Shown: positions 1 through 5,681 of the stretch, piece by piece
How positions within the stretch are numbered: the stretch's first letter is position 1
Layout of the letters: each line of letters starts with the position of its first letter
NCBI GenBank assembly: GCA_030833605.1
Contig: JAURGV010000092.1
Location: forward strand, 1 to 8,625
DNA length: 8,625 nucleotides
Direction: 5' to 3'
Source: Rhodothermales bacterium
Lineage (GTDB): Bacteria > Bacteroidota > Rhodothermia > Rhodothermales > UBA10348
Translations under genes and position numbers: made by a program
The notes under the pieces: generated by a model
The model's database searches: none
What the model saw: the letters and a program-made list of their open reading frames with translations, nothing else
Told to the model about the DNA's origin: nothing

Positions 1-440
1 TTGGTTCACAGTTGCAATACGAAGGCGTTGGTCTAACGCGTCGTGTTCAATTGTCTGATCAGGTTCCAACAGCTGCTGCTAACGCATTGCTTTTGGAAAA
101 CGAACCAGTTGAACTTCCATCACTTCTTAACTTTGGCGTTTCTTACACCCGCGAAATGGGAGCAGGAGCCACGCTAACCGTACTAGGAAACTTCCGTTCG
201 AATTCATTCGATCAGGACCAGTTTGCTGGTGGTGTTGAAATTGGATTGTTTGATGTACTCTACCTTCGCGGTGGATTTGACTTCGTTTCAGACAGTGACC
301 TTTCATTCTTCGAAGGAACTAACTTCGGTGCTGGTCTAGACTTTGATTTGAGTGGCACACGCCTTCAAGTTGACTACGCCTTGCGCTCAACGAACTACTT
401 CGACAACGTAAACATGATTACAGCTGCTGTTTCTCTATAG
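1..440 (+). CDS. Outer-membrane beta-barrel protein, PorV/PorQ-like, 3' part only
   Basis: This reading frame is open from the left edge (first full codon at 3) to a TAG stop at 438-440, so only the last 145 residues are seen and the start lies outside the window. The sequence alternates polar and hydrophobic residues in short strands separated by turns rich in Gly, Asp and Asn, as in an outer-membrane barrel. The pattern of a YLRGGF strand, then FGAGLDFDLSG, then VDYALRS and a final hydrophobic strand ending in AAVSL resembles the C-terminal part of PorV/PorQ (UPF0164-like) proteins. Those proteins are found in the outer membrane, and some members serve type IX secretion. The TTG at 12 that could be read as a start is only an internal Leu codon. 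A FadL-like or another barrel family remains possible. The gene ends in a strong terminator, so it is the last gene of its transcript. Confidence 0.62.
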   Translation, partial: GSQLQYEGVGLTRRVQLSDQVPTAAANALLLENEPVELPSLLNFGVSYTREMGAGATLTVLGNFRSNSFDQDQFAGGVEIGLFDVLYLRGGFDFVSDSDLSFFEGTNFGAGLDFDLSGTRLQVDYALRSTNYFDNVNMITAAVSL

Positions 441-443
441 AGA
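432..443. repeat. 12-nt perfect palindrome over the barrel gene's stop codon
   Basis: TCTCTATAGAGA is its own reverse complement and contains the TAG stop (438-440). As RNA it could form only a 4-bp stem with a TATA loop. It may be a minor 3'-end structure or chance. Confidence 0.4.
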
Positions 444-452
444 TAAGTTGTA

Positions 453-469
453 AATCTATACGTTAGATT
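453..469. repeat. Short inverted repeat in the 3' untranslated region
   Basis: AATCTA (453-458) and TAGATT (464-469) are exact reverse complements around the 5-nt loop TACGT. The hairpin is AT-rich and weak, has no T-run after it, and lies just upstream of the strong terminator. It could stabilise the 3' end of the barrel mRNA or be a protein-binding site. No function can be read from the sequence. Confidence 0.4.
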
Positions 470-475
470 GAAACG

Positions 476-516
476 AAGAGGGTCGAATCACGTTGTGATT
501 CGACCCTCTTTTTTTT
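476..516 (+). terminator. Strong intrinsic terminator after the barrel gene
   Basis: The arms 476-491 and 495-510 pair over 16 bp without a mismatch around a GTT loop (492-494). The T-run 509-516 follows, partly inside the last two pairs of the stem. This is a textbook Rho-independent terminator for plus-strand transcription. On the minus strand no T-run follows, so it is directional. Its end lies only 6 nt before the ATG of the cytochrome gene at 523. Confidence 0.95.
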
Positions 517-522
517 GTTGAT

Positions 523-2688
523 ATGCGCTCGTATTACGTCTACCCATTTTCAGTTTTAGCAGTGCTTTCCGTCTTTTTCGGCTGCCAGAAATCGGCGTCG
601 GATGAAGACCGCACATCCGTTCATCAGGATTATGCATTTCGCAACGTGGTTGAAACCGCTGAATTCGTTGGTGACGCGACTTGCTTTGATTGTCACGAGG
701 ATCAGTATCAAGGTTTCCAAGAGCATGGTATGTCGAATTCTATGTTCAGGCTTACCAAAGAAAACGCTGTAGAGCTGTTTGGTTCGGAAGTTGTGACGGA
801 CTCTAGCACCGGTTTGCATTACCGTTCTGTAGCGGCCGATTCAGGCTTTTTTATGGAAGAGTACCTTTTAGATGCAAACGGCAAAAAGGTACACCGCTTG
901 CTTCGATCTTTGGATTGGGTAGTTGGTTCTGGGACGTCTGCCCGTACGTATTTATCCGAAAAAGATGGTTGGTTGTACGAAGTACCGGTTACTTGGTACA
1001 CCCAACAAAAAAGATGGGATTTTAGTCCCGGCTACCGCATTGCCAACAAGCGTTTTGATCGGAAAATTGGGGACCGGTGTATGGCTTGCCATAACAGCTA
1101 CGCCACACCAATTACTCAAACGAATGGGGCGTATTCCGAAGTGCCTCAGGGTATTGGATGTGAACGCTGCCATGGCCCCGGAAGTATCCATGTGGATGAG
1201 CGATTAAAATCACAGGGTTCGGCGGAGGGAGTCGATTTAACCATCGTAAATCCTGCTCACCTATCCTTAGACGCTAATCTTGACGTTTGTCAACAGTGTC
1301 ACTTAAATGCATCCGTGTCGTTACTGCGGACAGGTAAAACGGCCTATAATTTCAGACCGTCACAACGCCTGGACGAATATGTGGCATTGTTCGCGACCGA
1401 CCAGAAAAACGAGGACGGCATTGAGGTCATTTCGCATGCCGATAGAATGAAGCTTAGTGCCTGTTTTATCGAAACCATGACCCTGGAGGATCCGCTTACA
1501 TGTACTACCTGTCACGATCCTCACAATGGTTTCCGCACAAAAGGACCTGAACAATTCAATGCTACCTGCCAAAATTGCCATGACGGTTCTGAGCTGCGGT
1601 CAACTTTCGCCACACAGGCGAGCAAAACGATTCATGTGGACGAGGCAAACTGCATCGCTTGCCACATGCCAAAAACAGATCTCATTGAAGCCCCCCACTC
1701 TGCCTTTACGGATCACTGGATTCGCGTTGTAAAAGAGGGGACGGTTCAACCTGAAAAGGCGCACGATGCAGGACTGATGACGCCTGTTTTTGAAAGGGAT
1801 AAAAAAGCCAGTCCTTTGACGACCGTTTACGCTGCGATGGCCCTGATAACTGAGGGGCAGCGAAAGGCAGATGCTGCATTGCTTCAGCAAGGCGTATCCA
1901 ACATCCAGGGAGCACTCAACAATGAGGCTACCCCCAGCGAAGCATGGTACCTACATGGCTACGCGTTACTGTTGCTGAATAGGCCCGACGAAGCAATTCC
2001 TTCGTTGGAAGAAGCGGTGCGTAGAGATCCTGATACCGTGGAGCGGCTTAATACGTTGGGTCAGGCATATGAACGCGCTGGTAGAAATCCGGAGACCATA
2101 GAGAAACTGTATCTAAAAGCGCTTCAAATTCAGCCAAAAATGGCAGATATACGCATTAACCTAGGGCGTTTATACGAAACAACGGGGCGTTTGGATGATG
2201 CGATTAAACAGTATCAGACAGCTATTCAGCAAGAGTCTTGGAATGAAGTCGCTTATTTCAATTTAGGGACGGCCTTTCTAAAGAAAGGAGACGCTGCCAA
2301 AGCTGAAAAGTACTTGAAAGTGGCCATTGATTTGGACCCCTTTTACGCCAGTGCGATGAGCAATCTGGGTCTTTTGTATTTGCAGCAGAACAAATTGAAT
2401 CTAGCTGATAGAATATTGGCTACCTCCGTGGAGCGCGTTCCGTCGCACGTGGATTCTGTAGATAATTTGGGTTCTTTGCGGTTAAATCAAGAGCGATATT
2501 CAGAGGCGGTGCTTTTGTTCAAACAAGCGCTTCAAATCGTGCCAAATAGTGATGTTTTATGGTCCAAATTAGCGCTAACGTTGTTTCGCATGGACCAATT
2601 CGCACTCGCCAATGAGGCCGCCAAAAGGGCGTTAGGTTTAAACCCGGCTAATGGGTTAGCCAAACAGGTGGTAACGGCAACGGAATAG
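523..2688 (+). CDS. Multihaem c-type cytochrome with C-terminal TPR repeats, predicted lipoprotein
   Basis: The 721-residue product begins with a short hydrophobic signal peptide ending in the lipobox FFGC (Cys21), so it should be exported and lipid-anchored. Seven CXXCH haem sites follow, at residues 54, 186, 213, 256, 327, 349 and 377 (CFDCH, CMACH, CERCH, CQQCH, CTTCH, CQNCH, CIACH). The CHDPH and CHMPK contexts are typical of cytochrome c554/doubled-CXXCH proteins. Residues from about 470 to 710 form roughly seven 34-residue TPR repeats with the usual hydrophobic/Gly/Ala pattern and Pro at repeat ends. Cys314 is a single cysteine outside a haem motif. The likely role is electron transfer in the periplasm or at a membrane surface, with the TPR part binding a partner; the substrate is unknown. 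The ATG at 523 is needed to keep the signal peptide, yet no Shine-Dalgarno is visible. The upstream terminator leaves no room for an ordinary promoter. Confidence 0.9.
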   Translation: MRSYYVYPFSVLAVLSVFFGCQKSASDEDRTSVHQDYAFRNVVETAEFVGDATCFDCHEDQYQGFQEHGMSNSMFRLTKENAVELFGSEVVTDSSTGLHYRSVAADSGFFMEEYLLDANGKKVHRLLRSLDWVVGSGTSARTYLSEKDGWLYEVPVTWYTQQKRWDFSPGYRIANKRFDRKIGDRCMACHNSYATPITQTNGAYSEVPQGIGCERCHGPGSIHVDERLKSQGSAEGVDLTIVNPAHLSLDANLDVCQQCHLNASVSLLRTGKTAYNFRPSQRLDEYVALFATDQKNEDGIEVISHADRMKLSACFIETMTLEDPLTCTTCHDPHNGFRTKGPEQFNATCQNCHDGSELRSTFATQASKTIHVDEANCIACHMPKTDLIEAPHSAFTDHWIRVVKEGTVQPEKAHDAGLMTPVFERDKKASPLTTVYAAMALITEGQRKADAALLQQGVSNIQGALNNEATPSEAWYLHGYALLLLNRPDEAIPSLEEAVRRDPDTVERLNTLGQAYERAGRNPETIEKLYLKALQIQPKMADIRINLGRLYETTGRLDDAIKQYQTAIQQESWNEVAYFNLGTAFLKKGDAAKAEKYLKVAIDLDPFYASAMSNLGLLYLQQNKLNLADRILATSVERVPSHVDSVDNLGSLRLNQERYSEAVLLFKQALQIVPNSDVLWSKLALTLFRMDQFALANEAAKRALGLNPANGLAKQVVTATE

Positions 2689-2700
2689 CGACTATTTCCG
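2681..2700. terminator. Hairpin joining the stop codons of two convergent genes
   Basis: CGGAATAG (2681-2688) pairs with CTATTTCCG (2692-2700) around a 3-nt loop, with one bulged T. The TAG stop of the cytochrome gene (2686-2688) and the TAG stop of the minus-strand reductase gene (2694-2692) are the innermost three pairs, so the two stop codons pair with each other. No T-run follows on either strand, so intrinsic termination would be weak. It may serve as a two-way 3'-end structure. Confidence 0.4.
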
Positions 2701-3675
2701 GAAGTTCTTAGCGATAGAACTGGCTATAACTTGTGCGTGAAAACGGCCATTTTCGATAAACCAACGACTTGTGTGACGCCCACCACATACGGTGCCTGCT
2801 AGGAATACGCCTTTTCTGTTCGTTTCGAAGGTGTCTTCATTGTAAACAGGCGTTTGGACAGAATCGTTTTGCGTTTCAATACCAAGAGCAGTTAGCAACG
2901 AATAGTCCGGATGGTATCCAATCAGCGCTAAAACCACATCATTTTGAATGGTTTTTTGCCCACCAGGTGTCGAAAAGGAAATGGTCTTTTCTGCAATGGA
3001 TGTCACTTGGGCCTCAAAATGGGCGTCAATGGAGCCCTCCGCGATTCGATTGATAAGATCGGGGCGAATCCAGTACTTAACGGTAGGGCCTATTTCTGGG
3101 CCTCTCACGATCATGGTGACATGGGCTCCATAACGATGACACTGCAAAGCGGCTTTAGCGGCGGAATTCTTCGCTCCAATAACCGCAACGTGCTGTCTCG
3201 CAAAGGCAAAGGGTTCTTTAAAATAGTGGCTCACTTTTGATAAAGATTCCCCTGGAACGCCTAAACGATTCGGCTGATCAAAAAACCCGGTAGCCACAAC
3301 GACATAGTTACAGGAAACCTTTCTGGAAGGCAAGGCCACTTCAAAGGCTCCTGAATTACCAGAAAGCCCAACAACGAGAGCCCCCAACTCAATCGAAAGG
3401 CCCTCCGCCTGAGCGACTCTTCGATAGTAATCAATCACCTCTTCGCGGTGAGGCTTGTAGTAAGAAGACACCAATGGGTAATTTCCGATTTCCAACAAAT
3501 CAGGAGTCGAAAAAAACTCCATATTGGTCGGATACCCAACCAGAGAATTAACCAGCGCCCCTTTTTCGAGGATTAAAACGGAAAGACCTTTGCGTTGCAG
3601 TTCCAGGCCACAAGCTAATCCAACAGGTCCCGCGCCAACCACAACTACATCAACTTTGGAAATTGGATGGTCCAT
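2692..3675 (-). CDS. ypdA: YpdA/Bdr-like FAD-dependent NADPH oxidoreductase (putative bacillithiol-disulfide reductase)
   Basis: The 327-residue protein has the two-dinucleotide-domain layout of the thioredoxin-reductase-like flavoproteins. An FAD site GAGPVG is at residues 14-19 and an NAD(P)H site GAKNSA at 167-172, with an ATG motif at 128-130. The segments YPTNMEFFST (48-57), HYFKEPFAF, GYHPDY (253-258) and FIENGRFH (306-313) match YpdA closely. In Firmicutes YpdA reduces oxidised bacillithiol with NADPH in the cytoplasm. The cysteine described as active in S. aureus YpdA (GGGPCGL) is replaced here by Val18; a cysteine occurs four residues later (Cys22). There is no CXXC pair as in thioredoxin reductase. 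The gene is last in the arcA-tadA-ypdA operon, starting 12 nt after tadA. A weak Shine-Dalgarno-like AGCAGGG lies only 3 nt before the ATG. Family assignment is firm; the bacillithiol substrate is inferred. Confidence 0.88.
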   Translation of the reverse strand: MDHPISKVDVVVVGAGPVGLACGLELQRKGLSVLILEKGALVNSLVGYPTNMEFFSTPDLLEIGNYPLVSSYYKPHREEVIDYYRRVAQAEGLSIELGALVVGLSGNSGAFEVALPSRKVSCNYVVVATGFFDQPNRLGVPGESLSKVSHYFKEPFAFARQHVAVIGAKNSAAKAALQCHRYGAHVTMIVRGPEIGPTVKYWIRPDLINRIAEGSIDAHFEAQVTSIAEKTISFSTPGGQKTIQNDVVLALIGYHPDYSLLTALGIETQNDSVQTPVYNEDTFETNRKGVFLAGTVCGGRHTSRWFIENGRFHAQVIASSIAKNFRK

Positions 3676-3687
3676 GAACCCTGCTTT

Positions 3688-4176
3688 TTAATTGACCGAC
3701 TCGTTGGCCTGGCGCTTCTTCGCAAAAAAACCCTTCAAAAGGGCTGAGCAACGCTCTTCTTCAACCCCGGAAATTAAATCGACGTAATGATTGAGTCGAG
3801 GATCCTGAGGGATGTTGTACAAGGTAGATGCAGCTCCCGCTTTTTCATCGAAGGCTCCGTACACGACGCATTTCAAACGAGACAACCAAATAGCGCCGGC
3901 GCACATGGGACAGGGCTCAAGCGTGACGTACAGGGTGCACTCTTCGAGCCATTTGGACTCGAGCGTGTGGCATGCCGCTGTAATAGCTAGCACTTCTGCA
4001 TGCGCCGTTGGATCGAGCAAGCGTTCAACCTGATTATGCCCGCGTCCTACGATTTGGTTGTCCCGCACTACAATGGCGCCCACAGGGACTTCACCCTCCT
4101 CAAATGCTTTTTCGGCTTCTCGGATGGCGACCTTCATCCACCTATTGTGGTCGGCCATGATGTCGGTCAAACTCAT
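3688..4176 (-). CDS. tadA: tRNA-specific adenosine deaminase
   Basis: TadA converts adenosine 34 to inosine in the anticodon of tRNA-Arg(ACG), in the cytoplasm. The zinc deaminase signature is complete. With the ATG at 4176 as residue 1, HAE lies at 59-61 (His59 zinc ligand, Glu61 proton shuttle) and PCPMC at 88-92 (zinc ligands Cys89 and Cys92). The VPVGA motif (30-34) and the DPTAHAE context separate it from cytidine deaminases. The length, 162 residues, is normal for the family. I chose the start at 4176 because this ATG overlaps the TGA of arcA (4175-4173) as ATGA, a classic translational-coupling arrangement. An in-frame ATG at 4209 would add 11 residues unlike TadA and overlap arcA by 37 nt. 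A third candidate at 4158 would lose only six residues. No separate Shine-Dalgarno is seen, which fits coupling. Confidence 0.93.
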   Translation of the reverse strand: MSLTDIMADHNRWMKVAIREAEKAFEEGEVPVGAIVVRDNQIVGRGHNQVERLLDPTAHAEVLAITAACHTLESKWLEECTLYVTLEPCPMCAGAIWLSRLKCVVYGAFDEKAGAASTLYNIPQDPRLNHYVDLISGVEEERCSALLKGFFAKKRQANESVN

Positions 4177-5411
4177 TTTGATGTGCGTGCTATGGGCATG
4201 GTCATACACCGTGGGCCGCCCCTGCCTCGCGACAGTTCATATCCATCCAGTTTGATGGCAATTTTTTCGCCCGGCTCCCATTTGCTTTCTTGGTAATAGG
4301 ACAGAAATCCTTCTGCTGTTACCACCCGATAGCCACGACGGGCCATTTCATCAAACGTTTTTTGATTTCGTTCATAGCCAATTACAACACCCGGAGCAAT
4401 GGCAAAATAATTTGCGCCATCGGTCCACTGTTCGCGTTGTTGGCTTAGTGGATCAGAGCCACCGCAAGAAACAAAGGTAATAGAGCGATTTAACGCGCTT
4501 TCGAGTGCCTGGTGCAGGTTTTGGTGGATGGTAGAGTTCATTTCATCCGGCGCATTACCAGCTCGAAGCGTGATGACATTGTTCAAGCCGTGGAGGTCAA
4601 TTAGCGGCGGGAATACGACACATTCATCCGGGGAGGCAAAGGTGAAAACGGTATCCAAATGCATACACGATCTCTCTTTTGGAAGATTGACCATTATCAC
4701 ATTTTTGATTTCGGTTTTTTCGAAGAGCAATCTCGCCACGGAAATGACGCCGCCAAATGAGGTGCGTTCTGAATTGCCGATTAAAACCGTATCGTGGGAG
4801 GCGACTAAAAGGTCACCGCCTTCAAATGTGACACCTCGTGGCAGTTTGATAATGCGATCACGATGTGCCGCAAATGCTGGATGATGAGAGGCCACCACGT
4901 TGATAATCACGCTTTCCCGACTTCTGGCAGAGGTCGCCGCGTGACTCAAAACCATGTGATTGCCAACAACAGCCGCCAAATCTCTCATAAACATGAGGTT
5001 GGGGAGCGGTTTGGCTTCCAGCGCGAGAGGAGATTCTCCGGTGAGGGCAAAATGGAACAGGTCTTCCGGAGACAATTGGTTTAGATCTTTCTGAAAAACT
5101 TTCAGGTTTGCGCCAGGAGAGGCTTCAACAATCTGTTCTGCAAAACTGGCTCGGGCATCTTCCATGTCAAATGCCTCGCGCAAGAGATCGGTAATTTGAA
5201 AAACCTTGCCGGTAGGCCCAACTACCTTTTCAAACACAGCGCACATGAGCTCGTGTTCTTTTCTAGCATGGCTCAAATACAAGATATCTTCGAATAATAA
5301 GGCCTCGCGATCGTGCGGAGACACCAAATCCATTTCGGCACCAGGTGTGTGAACAATAACCTGATTTAGGTGGTCCGTTTCCGAGAAAATGCGGAAATCA
5401 ACTAGACTCAT
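4173..5411 (-). CDS. arcA: Arginine deiminase
   Basis: This enzyme hydrolyses L-arginine to L-citrulline and ammonia in the cytoplasm. The 412 residues match the family's usual length. All expected catalytic positions can be seen: Asp144 in FMRD, Glu197 in FEGGD (196-200), His251 and Asp253 in HLDTVFT, and the nucleophile Cys402 in GGPRCMTMPI (398-407). The N-terminal SETDHLNQVIVHTPG (10-24) is the usual opening of the amidinotransferase fold, and SERTS (214-218) and SARSRE (161-166) hold likely substrate arginines. The start at 5411 fits the family N-terminus, but no Shine-Dalgarno is visible. No ornithine carbamoyltransferase, carbamate kinase or antiporter gene lies in the window, so the classical energy-yielding pathway is not shown. 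It overlaps tadA by 4 nt and follows a small membrane-protein gene by 37 nt. Arginine deiminase is much the likeliest call; a related guanidine-modifying enzyme cannot be fully excluded. Confidence 0.92.
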   Translation of the reverse strand: MSLVDFRIFSETDHLNQVIVHTPGAEMDLVSPHDREALLFEDILYLSHARKEHELMCAVFEKVVGPTGKVFQITDLLREAFDMEDARASFAEQIVEASPGANLKVFQKDLNQLSPEDLFHFALTGESPLALEAKPLPNLMFMRDLAAVVGNHMVLSHAATSARSRESVIINVVASHHPAFAAHRDRIIKLPRGVTFEGGDLLVASHDTVLIGNSERTSFGGVISVARLLFEKTEIKNVIMVNLPKERSCMHLDTVFTFASPDECVVFPPLIDLHGLNNVITLRAGNAPDEMNSTIHQNLHQALESALNRSITFVSCGGSDPLSQQREQWTDGANYFAIAPGVVIGYERNQKTFDEMARRGYRVVTAEGFLSYYQESKWEPGEKIAIKLDGYELSRGRGGPRCMTMPIARTSK

Positions 5412-5448
5412 AAAATATCAACCAATGGAAGTGGGAAAGCGTTCGAAA

Positions 5449-5631
5449 TTATCGAGATTTAAAGACGTCTAGCAGCCGTACAGCCAGAGCAACAAGCAAA
5501 AGGACAACCAAAAACTTAATGGCGAGCTTTAAAAGAACAGCTGCGATTTGTAGTACAAATCCCAATAAAACGACAGCAACAACGATTACGATTGCTGTGA
5601 CTAGCCAACGGAGTATGAGTTGAACGTCCAT
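5449..5631 (-). CDS. Small two-helix membrane protein, function unknown
   Basis: This 60-residue protein is almost wholly hydrophobic. Two predicted membrane helices (about 9-33 and 38-54) are separated by a short stretch containing Lys35 and Lys39, and the protein ends in a basic tail (Lys58, Arg60). I do not recognise a family. It is probably a real gene: it fills the space between the Kelch lipoprotein gene (50 nt upstream) and arcA (37 nt downstream) on the same strand, and its composition is what a genuine small inner-membrane protein would have. No Shine-Dalgarno precedes the ATG at 5631, as for several neighbours. A stand-alone membrane gene unrelated to arcA, or a chance frame, are the alternatives. 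Confidence 0.6.
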   Translation of the reverse strand: MDVQLILRWLVTAIVIVVAVVLLGFVLQIAAVLLKLAIKFLVVLLLVALAVRLLDVFKSR

Positions 5632-5681
5632 GGACGAAGGGTACTCGTTTATGATAATGTGCTCTGGGAGTTTGCAATGAG

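Noticed and set aside
12..14. TTG at 12 as the start of a 142-residue gene
   Set aside because: The frame is open to the left edge and the product lacks a signal peptide, so this is an internal leucine codon of a truncated gene.
2117..2537. Exact 13-nt direct repeat AAGCGCTTCAAAT at 2117-2129 and 2525-2537
   Set aside because: Both copies encode the same part of a TPR repeat (ALQI followed by a residue and Pro) in the cytochrome gene, so protein repeat structure explains it.
5651..5677. Promoter-like TTGCAA and TATCAT on the minus strand before the small membrane-protein gene
   Set aside because: The spacing is 15 bp, the match to consensus is modest, and the organism's promoter type is unknown. 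It is no better than chance in AT-rich DNA.
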